Source: JAFGDH01 sp964447525 (GTDB lineage Archaea; Aenigmatarchaeota; Aenigmatarchaeia; QMZP01; QMZT01). Taken from it: a DNA stretch of 7,184 nucleotides. How positions within the stretch are numbered: position 1 is the stretch's first letter; every line of letters begins with the position of its first letter. The position numbers and the translations under genes were made by a program. This document shows positions 1 to 5,754 of the stretch, piece after piece. The notes under the pieces were generated by a model, which searched no databases, had not been told where the DNA came from, and saw nothing but the letters and a program-made list of their open reading frames with translations. The stretch is taken from positions 1 to 7,184 of the forward strand of contig CAYUSU010000048.1 of the NCBI GenBank assembly GCA_964447525.1, written 5' to 3'.

Positions 1-220
1 TCGAGTCGCAAGAGTCGTCGTCGGAAGTGGTCTGGCCGCAGAGGTCGCAGTCGTTCATGAGATCCCCGGTTGTTCCGGACACCGAACACACCTCACCCGT
101 TACGTCGCATTCATAAGTCGTCTTCGGGTTGTCCGCGTATACGCACATGCCGCTTGCTGAATAATCCCCTCCCGTCACACTGGTATCGCACGCGTCGTTG
201 TCCGTGGTAGCCTTCCCGCA
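1..220 (-). repeat. Shorter tandem Cys-rich sub-repeats continuing past the window edge
   Basis: After copy B the pattern C-x-x-x-T-T-x-D-x-[SA]-CD recurs: CGKATTDNDACDTSVTGGDYS with CDVTGEVC, then CGQTTSDDDSCDS at the very edge. Both resemble the second half of copies A and B (CDTTSGDSCDSAVGGDFS ... CDTSGHVC). The edge copy is cut off by the window, so the array and the protein continue beyond it. Confidence 0.7.
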
Positions 221-3200
221 ACTGGCGCAGTCATTCTGGTAATTCGAACCGTCATAACAAACATGTCCGCTCGTGTCGCAATTGTTGGTCGCCCCGGATG
301 CGCACGTCCCTGCCTGGGAGAAATCACCCCCCACGGCGCTGTCGCAGGAATCCCCGCTCGTTGTATCGCAGGAAGACCATGAAGCATCGGATTCCAGATC
401 GCAACTCTCCCCGCTCCCGCAATTCATCCTCATCTCGTTGGTATAATCGCATCCGTAAGTGATCCCCAAATCGTCATAGCACGTCCCGGCGGTCGTGTAT
501 GAAGAGCCATCAGTGCTGCATCCCCTCCCGGAATACCCGTCGCAGGATGCCCTGCAGTAACCGTTTACGCACACGTCGGAATTGCACTCGTCGCCGTTGG
601 TGCATGAACACCCGTCCGGTTTCAGGCTGCCCCAACTCGTTCCTATGCAATACAACCCCTCGTAAGCGGTACAGCTCCCGCTTGTAACGGTTGTCGCGAT
701 GCTTTCATCACCCGCCCCGTTGCCGCAATCGTACAATTCGCCGTTGCCGCAGAGTATCGAGCTGGACGTGGAACCGTCGTTCAGGGTGTTAGCGTTGTAA
801 CAGCACTGGTACCCACCGGTGGGGGTTCCGGCCTCTATGTCTTCCCCTGAATCATCACCGCAGCAGTCGCTTCCCGCACCTGACCAGTACGAATTGAAGG
901 TATGGCTTCCGCACGTTTCGCAGACATATTGATAGCTGTCCGGGTCCGTGCGGTAAGTGCCCGATACGCACCCCGCATCAGTACCGTCGCATTCCGTGTC
1001 GCCCCCGTCGCAGCAGTTCATGCTTCCCGCGCTGTTTTCCCAGCAGTTGGTCTCCCCGTTGGAACACGTATCTATTCCGAGGTCCCCGCCACCGCAGTTG
1101 CACCCGTCCTGAGAGTCTTCATAATCTTCCCATCCACAGGAACTCGTGCAATACCCGGACGTCCCTTTGCATGCGGAAGGCGATTCTTCGTCGCAATTCG
1201 AGGATCCCCCGCAGTCGCTGTCATAACTGTCCGTGTATTCGCAGGTCCCCACATCGCCCCCGGAAGCGGAATACACGCAACCGTTCGTCCCCTGGCATTC
1301 CCCATCCACCACATTATTTGCGTCGCACCACCATCCGCTTGGAGCGAGCTCGTCACACTGCGAAGAGGCGCCGCACGCCTGCTCGCACTGGGTGTCCTGT
1401 CCCAGGTAACCGCTGGAACAGTCATCGCAATAGTCCTCGTCCGGGTCGTACCTCTTCGTCCCCGCGGAGAAATCCCCGTCAGTGAGCGTCTCGTCGCACT
1501 GGTTCCCCTCGGAACAGCTCCCGCTGCTCTCGTCCGCATAATACGTCGCTCCCGTGTAACAGACAAACCCGCCGGTGTTGCAGCTGTTGGTCGCCCCCGA
1601 CCCGCACAGCCCGTTCTGCGCGAAATTCCCCCCAGCGTCGCTGTCGCATGAATCCCCGGTTGTCGTGCTGCAGGCTGAATACGTTGCATCCGTTCCTATC
1701 TGACATGAGCTGGTTCCGGTCCCTCCGCAGTCCATCCTGAACTCGCTCGTGTTGTCGCACCCGTACGTCCCTCCGCTGGCCGACGGCGTGCTGTCGTAAC
1801 ACGTCCCCGCCGCCGCGTCGTTCCAGGCGTTCGAGTCCGTGGAGCACCCGTAACCGGACTTCTGGTCACAGGAATCTTCGCAATATCCGTTGACGCACAG
1901 CCCAGTATCACAGTCGTCCCCGTCCGTGCACGGCTGGCTTTCCTCCGTCCCGAAGACGACGTAAGTGCCCTGGTCGACCACCATCAGGTACGACATGTTG
2001 ATCCAGTCCGCGGTTCTTGAAGAGTGGTAAATCCTGAACTCGTCAAGCCTCCCGTTCAGCGCGCATGCCCCGTAGCCCACGGCTAAGTAGTTAATTATCA
2101 GCCCATCAGTACCCGGATCATGATGAACAAACCCCCCTGTCGTGCCCATCAGCACGCCGTTCCTGTAAAACTGCATGCTGCTCCAGCGATTGAAAACTAT
2201 GTCGAATTTATACCACGTGTTGAGCGAATTCGTCATGGAAACGCCGTAACTAGTGCCCTCGTGATCTTCTATCGACAAATCGCCTCCATAGACAGTTATA
2301 TAGCCATCTGCGGAGGTGGGGAGATTATACAGGGCAATGCCGCCCGCATCATTTTCGCCTCCCCATGAAGGACACGTTGTCCCGGGGTCGTCCCATTCCG
2401 TGACATTGACCCAGAACGAAATGGTGTTGTAATCTGTCCTCCATATCCCAATCTGGCTGCTCAAATGGAGGTATGATCCGCCTTGGCCGCCGTCGAACTC
2501 GTCCGCGCCGTCAATCATTCCCTCTGAATCCTGGTTTATGGAGGAACCACCCGTAGTGACAGTTTTCTTACCGGCAGAATCGACAGGGTTTCCCGAGGTT
2601 TCGGCAAGGTGAAGGACCAAAGACCAGTAGCTGTCATTCCACACCTTTGACATGTCCTGTGACGTGTCCGCGCTGGAATAGCCGTAATACATCGAGATCA
2701 CCTTCCCGGAAGACGGCAGCGAGGGGATCTTCACCCACACGTCCGCGTTGGTCGAGGAAATGTTCCTTTCGACCTCGTAATCCAGCGGGCTCCCCCCGGC
2801 GTTGCATCCGGCGCTCACGAACCTTATATCGTCAAAATCCGCCTGCATCGCGGACTCGTAGGAAACATTCACATAAACCGGGAAATCCGTGAGCGTGGAA
2901 CTCCCGGGGGTGGTGATGGTTATGTTTTTGCATTTGGTGAAAGATCCGTTCCACCAGGACAGTGTTTCATAGGTCCCGTTCTCTCCTTCCTCCTGCCCTG
3001 CCGTGTAATTGTAGGGCTCCATGGTCTTAACGTTCATGACCGCGTTCAATCCGTCCACCCTCGAGATGTTGATAGTGAGGGACGAATTCACGATGTATTC
3101 GACCGGCTCCCCTGTGGATCTCAGTCTGTACTTCAGATCAGAAGGATCAAGATTCTCGTTCTCCAGAACAAGGGCGGAAACCCCTGACACGAAGGGAACG

Positions 3201-5296
3201 CTGAGGCTGGTCCCGCTGTCCGTCACGTACGTCCCCCCGATCCCGCGGGTCTGGATGTCCTTTCCTGGCGCGAAGAGATCCGTGAAATAATTCACGTTCG
3301 CGAAGTCAGCGATCACGTCCGACTTTTCCGTGGACGAAACGCGAATAACCCCTGAACCACAAGAAGGAGACTTAATACTCGTACCACCGTCATTCCCCGT
3401 AGCCGCGATCACTACGATCCCCTTCCCCGCCAGTTCATTCGAATAATTCGCCACGGGGTTGGAATCGCAGAACCCGGAATAGCTCCCGGCGCCTATGGAT
3501 AACGAGATTATGTCCGCCCCTTCCTGTTCACAAAACTCCAGTCCCTTCAGGACGTCAGACTCGTATCCCTGACCAGAGGAATCCATGACCTTGGCAACTA
3601 TCAGCCAGCTCCCCGGAGCCACGCTGTCTATGATACTCCCTACCCTGGTCCCGTGCCCGTTGTCGTCCATGGGGTCGTAATCATCATTCACGAAGTCATA
3701 GCCGTAAGCATAACTTCTCACAATACCCGGATCAACCCCGGTATCCACCAGGCATATCTTTATTCCGCTCCCGTTAAATCCGAGACCATGCACGTCATCA
3801 ATATTCATCAGCCCTATCGATTCCGTCGTGAGCAGGGAAACCGGCTGGTCCAAGAAAACGTTTTCAACATTCGGATCCTCAGCTATTTTCAGAAGCCCGT
3901 CGATATTCGTAGTAACTGAAATAATCCTTCCAACTCTGGAGTCCTCGATAATGTTTTCATCCGTCTGAATGGGGGAAGCTGCCTCTTTAAGTGTTATCAG
4001 CACCTTGGTCAGATTTTGAGAAGTTATTTCTTCCTTGACATCCTCCATTATATTATCGTATTTCTTCAGCTTCCCAATTTTTCCCTTCTTGTCTTCCTTG
4101 GTTTTGTTATCGCATCCCTCGTCTATCCCTCCGTTGCAGTTATCATCAAATCCGTTGCACTTCTCCTTCGCCCCGTGATAGATTTTTTTGTCGTTGGGTT
4201 CACAGTCCGTGCTGTCAGGATCACCATCCTTGTCAGTATCTTTCGCTTCCGTCTGTTCGATGGTTATTTCTTTGACATGCTTGATTATTGTCGTGTTGTT
4301 GTATCCTATTACGGTGGTCATGTTATATGTTCCTGGTTCATCCGGCATTTGCAGTCCAATATCAGAAATTCCTACCGTTATGTTTAAACTCAGGTTGCTT
4401 GCGAACCCTTTCCCGTATCCTTCTTCCGTCTCGTAATAATCAGTAGTGGCGATTATCGTACCATTCTCTATCCGTAGGTTAACAACATCACCGAATAATG
4501 TAACGTTCCCGGACTTCACGGAAACATCGATCAGATCGACGGAATAATTCCCGGTCTTGTTTGTGACATTATTCAAGTTTAGAACATAATCCCCGACCTT
4601 GCTTACCTTCCCTTTCAAAACCTTCCAGTATTTCAGAACCGTTTGTTTGGTGTATGACTGGTTTGTCTGGTTCGTGGTGATTGTTTTTTTAACAGTGACG
4701 TTGATGGTTTTGTTTGCAGTAACGTCACTTTCCTCTGTCCCGTTCACTGTTATGTTTTGGATGGTACGAGGCAGTCCGACTCTATTCCCTTCTCCGGTAA
4801 CTGAGAAGTTGTATTCGAAATCTATGTCCGGGTATGTCTCCTTCCTCCCCTTCGGGCCGTAACCGTATCCATACCCCTGGAGATCAGAACCGTCCAGATG
4901 GAAATAACCTTCGGTCTTCTCCAGTCTCAGCACATACGTTTCGACGAGTTCTTGCAGTGTCATGTTTACTGTCTGGTTACCCAGTTCAATCTCAAACAAA
5001 GAATTAGCGGGTAAGAATTCCTCCGAATCGATTGAAATGGTGGAAATCGCGTCTTCGGATGGGCCTATGAAAAATCCTGTCATCTGAAAGAAACCGAAAG
5101 AAATTATGAAAACAAAAACTACAGCTATCGCGGCGTAGGTTAACCCTGAAGCCTTTGGTTCGGGCCTCCCGAGAATCTCCCTCTCCTTTTTTCTTGCCGC
5201 CTTCCTGTCCTTTCCAAGATATATGGTCTTAACACTACCGTTTTCCCTCAAAGAGGTATAGTAATAAGTACTGTTCTTGATCCTCTTTTTGTGCAT
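1..5296 (-). CDS. Giant membrane-anchored S8 (subtilisin-like) surface protease with LamG and Cys-rich repeats, C-terminus outside window
   Basis: One frame stays open for 1765 codons from ATG 5296 to the window edge, with no internal stop or frameshift. An in-frame TAA lies about 45 bases before the ATG, so the start is ATG 5296 or, less likely, TTG 5308. Order by residue: basic cytosolic tail 1-50; hydrophobic segment 51-78; sequon-rich stalk 100-345; MopE-like metal-binding motif 353-395; Lys-rich linker; I9-like propeptide 415-488; S8 protease 495-725; DUF2341-like 800-885; LamG-like 890-1117; Cys-rich repeats 1122-1765 and beyond. The protease triad is Asp518, His548, Ser697, with oxyanion Asn635. 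I infer an anchored exoprotein, probably activated by propeptide removal, whose LamG and repeat modules bind or span the envelope. The substrate is unknown. The repeat half is richer in GC than the N-terminal half. Family assignments rest on motifs read by eye; the open frame itself is certain. Confidence 0.93.
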   Translation of the reverse strand, partial: MHKKRIKNSTYYYTSLRENGSVKTIYLGKDRKAARKKEREILGRPEPKASGLTYAAIAVVFVFIISFGFFQMTGFFIGPSEDAISTISIDSEEFLPANSLFEIELGNQTVNMTLQELVETYVLRLEKTEGYFHLDGSDLQGYGYGYGPKGRKETYPDIDFEYNFSVTGEGNRVGLPRTIQNITVNGTEESDVTANKTINVTVKKTITTNQTNQSYTKQTVLKYWKVLKGKVSKVGDYVLNLNNVTNKTGNYSVDLIDVSVKSGNVTLFGDVVNLRIENGTIIATTDYYETEEGYGKGFASNLSLNITVGISDIGLQMPDEPGTYNMTTVIGYNNTTIIKHVKEITIEQTEAKDTDKDGDPDSTDCEPNDKKIYHGAKEKCNGFDDNCNGGIDEGCDNKTKEDKKGKIGKLKKYDNIMEDVKEEITSQNLTKVLITLKEAASPIQTDENIIEDSRVGRIISVTTNIDGLLKIAEDPNVENVFLDQPVSLLTTESIGLMNIDDVHGLGFNGSGIKICLVDTGVDPGIVRSYAYGYDFVNDDYDPMDDNGHGTRVGSIIDSVAPGSWLIVAKVMDSSGQGYESDVLKGLEFCEQEGADIISLSIGAGSYSGFCDSNPVANYSNELAGKGIVVIAATGNDGGTSIKSPSCGSGVIRVSSTEKSDVIADFANVNYFTDLFAPGKDIQTRGIGGTYVTDSGTSLSVPFVSGVSALVLENENLDPSDLKYRLRSTGEPVEYIVNSSLTINISRVDGLNAVMNVKTMEPYNYTAGQEEGENGTYETLSWWNGSFTKCKNITITTPGSSTLTDFPVYVNVSYESAMQADFDDIRFVSAGCNAGGSPLDYEVERNISSTNADVWVKIPSLPSSGKVISMYYGYSSADTSQDMSKVWNDSYWSLVLHLAETSGNPVDSAGKKTVTTGGSSINQDSEGMIDGADEFDGGQGGSYLHLSSQIGIWRTDYNTISFWVNVTEWDDPGTTCPSWGGENDAGGIALYNLPTSADGYITVYGGDLSIEDHEGTSYGVSMTNSLNTWYKFDIVFNRWSSMQFYRNGVLMGTTGGFVHHDPGTDGLIINYLAVGYGACALNGRLDEFRIYHSSRTADWINMSYLMVVDQGTYVVFGTEESQPCTDGDDCDTGLCVNGYCEDSCDQKSGYGCSTDSNAWNDAAAGTCYDSTPSASGGTYGCDNTSEFRMDCGGTGTSSCQIGTDATYSACSTTTGDSCDSDAGGNFAQNGLCGSGATNSCNTGGFVCYTGATYYADESSGSCSEGNQCDETLTDGDFSAGTKRYDPDEDYCDDCSSGYLGQDTQCEQACGASSQCDELAPSGWWCDANNVVDGECQGTNGCVYSASGGDVGTCEYTDSYDSDCGGSSNCDEESPSACKGTSGYCTSSCGWEDYEDSQDGCNCGGGDLGIDTCSNGETNCWENSAGSMNCCDGGDTECDGTDAGCVSGTYRTDPDSYQYVCETCGSHTFNSYWSGAGSDCCGDDSGEDIEAGTPTGGYQCCYNANTLNDGSTSSSILCGNGELYDCGNGAGDESIATTVTSGSCTAYEGLYCIGTSWGSLKPDGCSCTNGDECNSDVCVNGYCRASCDGYSGRGCSTDGSSYTTAGTCYDDLGITYGCDYTNEMRMNCGSGESCDLESDASWSSCDTTSGDSCDSAVGGDFSQAGTCASGATNNCDTSGHVCYDGSNYQNDCASCGKATTDNDACDTSVTGGDYSASGMCVYADNPKTTYECDVTGEVCSVSGTTGDLMNDCDLCGQTTSDDDSCDS
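233..604 (-). repeat. Cys-rich repeat, long copy B (residues 1565-1688)
   Basis: This is the second copy of the roughly 125-residue unit: CTNGDECNSDVCVNGYC, GRGCSTD, AGTCYD, TYGCD, EMRMNCG, GDSCDS, GATNNCDTSGHVCYDG. The similarity is also visible in the DNA: the blocks around 'GGCGACCAACA' and 'GGGGATTC' are shared with copy A. An internal duplication of a large module is therefore likely. Confidence 0.85.
1538..1930 (-). repeat. Cys-rich repeat, long copy A (residues 1123-1253)
   Basis: Copy A begins CTDGDDCDTGLCVNGYC, passes through GYGCSTD, AGTCYD, TYGCD, EFRMDCG and GDSCDS, and ends at GATNSCNTGGFVCYTGATY. Copy B (233-604) repeats the same blocks in the same order about 1326 bases further along the gene, with nearly all Cys conserved. 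The opening C-x5-C-x4-C-x4-C spacing resembles small disulfide-rich 'CxxGxC' knots of secreted repeat proteins. Confidence 0.85.
1946..2629 (-). other. LamG / concanavalin-like jelly-roll domain (residues 890-1117)
   Basis: Diagnostic strands are WSLVLHLAET-SGNPVDSAGK, MIDGADEFDGG, a YNTISFWVNVTEW strand, TWYKFDIVFNRW, MQFYRNGVLMGT and GRLDEFRIYHSSRTADWIN. The last is the conserved 'LDE-RIY-R-L...DWI' close of LamG-like (Laminin_G_3) domains. Such domains usually bind carbohydrate or protein ligands. The ligand here is unknown. Confidence 0.85.
2642..2899 (-). other. DUF2341-like domain (residues 800-885)
   Basis: The segment begins with a strand DFPVYVNVSYES and continues with DFDDIRFV, SPLDYEVE, ADVWVKIPSLPSSG and ISMYYGYSSA. 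These are the hallmarks of DUF2341: a Pro-Val strand, DIRF, LDYE-E, a VWVK-P strand and a YYG motif. In known surface proteins this beta-rich domain often precedes a LamG domain, as here. Its function is unknown and probably adhesive or structural. Confidence 0.75.
3122..3814 (-). other. Peptidase S8 (subtilisin family) catalytic domain (residues 495-725)
   Basis: All catalytic blocks are present in family order: Asp518 in CLVDTGVDPG, His548 in DDNGHGTRVGSII, SVAPG, the substrate-binding strand SLSIGAGS, oxyanion-hole Asn635 in VVIAATGND, and nucleophile Ser697 in DSGTSLSVPFVSG. At about 230 residues it is at the small end for subtilases. Cys515, Cys589, Cys610 and Cys646 could supply disulfides. 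No catalytic residue is lost, so an active serine protease is expected. Confidence 0.93.
3833..4054 (-). other. Inhibitor-I9-like propeptide (residues 415-488)
   Basis: This compact alpha/beta segment precedes the protease domain. It contains a strand KVLITLKEA, a second strand GRIISVTTNIDGL, and a helix/strand end with KIAEDPNVENVFLDQPV. The ending, an 'edge strand' placed just before the catalytic domain, is typical of subtilase propeptides that chaperone folding and are then cut off. Autocleavage would fall near residues 488-495. Confidence 0.7.
4112..4240 (-). other. MopE-like metal-binding motif (residues 353-395)
   Basis: The pattern is DTDKDGDPDSTDCEPND, then a Tyr-His-Gly-Ala-Lys-Glu stretch, CNGFDDNCNG, and IDEGC. 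This matches the shape of the putative copper-binding MopE / calcium-binding DxDxDG motif found in many bacterial and archaeal surface proteins: Asp ladder, DC, PGA-E position, CNG-D-D-NC-G-IDEGC. One deviation is His-Gly-Ala where Pro-Gly-Ala is usual. Four Cys could form two disulfides and the Asp ladder could bind Ca2+. It sits between the glycosylated stalk and the propeptide. Family identity is recognised by eye; the metal is not determined. Confidence 0.75.
5063..5146 (-). other. Membrane anchor (residues 51-78) of the giant protease
   Basis: About 20 consecutive apolar residues (AAIAVVFVFIISFGFF core) follow a tail with a run of Lys/Arg (RKAARKKERE). The positive-inside rule predicts a cytosolic N-terminus and an extracellular remainder. 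The tail is long for a signal peptide, and no clear signal-peptidase site or lipobox Cys follows, so a permanent signal anchor is more likely than a cleaved leader. Confidence 0.8.
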
Positions 5297-5339
5297 GTGA
5301 GGCCCCAAGACGTCGGTTTTTGGTGAATCGGAAAGTGTA

Positions 5340-5387
5340 GGTTAACCCAAAAAACTAACACCTCAATTAATAAATTAACCGTTAACC
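5340..5387. promoter_or_regulatory. GGTTAAC repeats between TATA box and start codon (candidate operator)
   Basis: A perfect palindrome GGTTAACC lies at 5340-5347, and two adjacent near-copies on the minus strand (GGTTAACGGTTAAT, 5374-5387) sit just downstream of the TATA box. Their placement over the expected transcription start suits a repressor site. No known regulator is recognised, and short AT-rich repeats can arise by chance. Confidence 0.3.
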
Positions 5388-5388
5388 T

Positions 5389-5402
5389 TTATATTATAAT
5401 AT
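5389..5402 (-). promoter_or_regulatory. Probable TATA box of the giant surface protease gene
   Basis: On the minus strand the stretch reads about ATTATAATATAAAGG, the only strong TATA-like element upstream of ATG 5296. A start roughly 25 bases downstream would fall near 5365, leaving a leader of about 70 bases. The tract is AT-rich and symmetric, so the exact register is uncertain. Confidence 0.55.
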
Positions 5403-5412
5403 TATACCGCTG

Positions 5413-5426
5413 TTTTTCCGGAAAAA
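5413..5426. repeat. Perfect 14-bp palindrome TTTTTCCGGAAAAA
   Basis: It lies about 11 bp upstream of the giant gene's TATA box (minus strand) and inside the T-rich tract that follows tRNA-His. It could be a regulator-binding site for the giant gene or merely part of the tRNA terminator tract. Confidence 0.4.
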
Positions 5427-5455
5427 AATAAAAGAAACGAAGCAGATTTTCTGCT
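5421..5455 (-). terminator. Hairpin plus T-rich terminator of tRNA-His
   Basis: On the minus strand, AGCAGA-AAA-TCTGCT (5455-5441) forms a 6-bp stem with a 3-base loop. It is followed by a T-rich run ending in TTTATTTTTTT (to about 5422). It starts 14 bases after the tRNA 3' end. Archaeal termination depends mainly on the T-tract; the hairpin may add to it and keeps tRNA transcription out of the protease promoter. Confidence 0.65.
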
Positions 5456-5469
5456 CCCTTCAAAACATA

Positions 5470-5600
5470 GGCCGCGATCGGGATTTCCAGCGAACAGCTT
5501 CATTAGAAGCGTATCATGAATTCATTTTCGTAAGTCCGATTTGAACCCGAGCTGGGGGCTCCACAAGCCCCTGTGCTAACCAAGCTACACCATCGCGGCC
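5470..5600 (-). tRNA. tRNA-His (anticodon GTG) with a T-loop intron
   Basis: Folding by eye gives a genome-encoded G-1 (5600) opposite C73 (5470), the tRNA-His identity pair. The acceptor stem is GCCGCGA/TCGCGGC, the D-stem GTGT/GCAC, and the anticodon stem GGGGC/GCCCC with loop TTGTGGA (anticodon GTG at 5562-5564). The T-stem TCGGG/CCCGA and loop TTCAAAT form only after removal of 56 bases (5539-5484). Exons are 5600-5540 (61 nt) and 5483-5470 (14 nt), giving a 75-nt mature tRNA. CCA is not encoded. A TATA-like box lies about 27 bases upstream and a hairpin/T-tract terminator follows. Confidence 0.93.
5484..5539 (-). other. tRNA-His intron at position 59/60 (T-loop) with bulge-helix-bulge-like ends
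   Basis: The exon/intron folding shows a 4-bp central helix TTCA (5545-5542) with TGGA (5489-5486). It is flanked by two 3-base bulges, both AAT (5541-5539 and 5485-5483). The outer helix is GGG/CCC (T-stem) and the inner helix CGGAC/GTTCG. Cutting each bulge between bases 2 and 3, as archaeal splicing endonuclease does, rejoins exactly TTCAAA+T CCCGA. One unpaired C (5490) opposite the first bulge makes the motif slightly imperfect. Inside the intron is a hairpin GCTTC-TAAT-GAAGC (5510-5497). Confidence 0.85.
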
Positions 5601-5621
5601 ATGATACTAAATTATCGGGAG

Positions 5622-5633
5622 GTATAAATAAAT
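5622..5633. promoter_or_regulatory. Shared divergent TATA element (tRNA-His leftward, small gene rightward)
   Basis: The plus strand reads GTATAAATAAAT and the minus strand ATTTATTTATAC, so a TATA-like box can be read both ways. Its centre is about 27 bases from the tRNA 5' end (5600) and about 28 from ATG 5656. Both spacings are normal for archaeal TATA-to-start distances, and the second implies a leaderless mRNA. Only 55 bases separate the two genes. Confidence 0.6.
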
Positions 5634-5655
5634 AACTTTACATACTATTCTCTCT

Positions 5656-5733
5656 ATGACTGACACTAAGATTTATGCCGCGAATATTGATGACATGAAA
5701 CTTGCAGTTTATCAGATGCTGGTAAAATACTGA
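5656..5733 (+). CDS. 25-aa ORF, either a short upstream gene or the N-terminus of an interrupted gene
   Basis: The frame starts at ATG 5656, 28 bases after a TATA box, as expected for a leaderless archaeal start, and reads MTDTKIYAANIDDMKLAVYQ and five more residues to TGA 5731. The sequence looks like natural protein with an amphipathic helix. It is in the same frame as the 98-aa ORF at 5755, with seven sense codons between. Two readings fit: a tiny separate or leader ORF, or the first 25 residues of one 131-codon gene broken by a stop (mutation, assembly error or rare readthrough). I do not recognise the family. Confidence 0.4.
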   Translation: MTDTKIYAANIDDMKLAVYQMLVKY

Positions 5734-5754
5734 ACAGCGGAGAGCCCGAGTGAA

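Noticed and set aside
902..1651. 249-codon plus-strand open frame, rich in Val, Ala and Arg
   Set aside because: It lies antisense to the Cys-rich repeats. Its low stop density follows from GC-rich repeated codons on the other strand, and its translation has no recognisable fold or motif.
1072..1911. Minus-strand frames of 205, 122 and 71 codons within the same region
   Set aside because: They are out of frame with the continuous 1765-codon frame, which carries clear domains across its whole length; they are shadows of it.
1..2000. CRISPR array or non-coding tandem repeat
   Set aside because: The repeat spacing is irregular, all units stay in one coding frame, and the similarity is at protein-motif level (Cys pattern).
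4016..4862. Plus-strand hydrophobic frames of 82-123 codons resembling small membrane proteins
   Set aside because: They are antisense to the stalk and MopE-like region. The hydrophobicity comes from reading Lys/Asn/Asp codons backwards, and the minus frame is unambiguous.
5470..5600. Split or permuted tRNA
   Set aside because: Both exons are collinear and adjacent to one intron, so an ordinary cis-spliced tRNA explains everything.
5731..5733. Selenocysteine at the in-frame TGA
   Set aside because: Archaeal SECIS elements lie in the 3' untranslated region, but this gene ends two bases from convergent lysK. No convincing SECIS fold was seen, and no redox motif surrounds the position.
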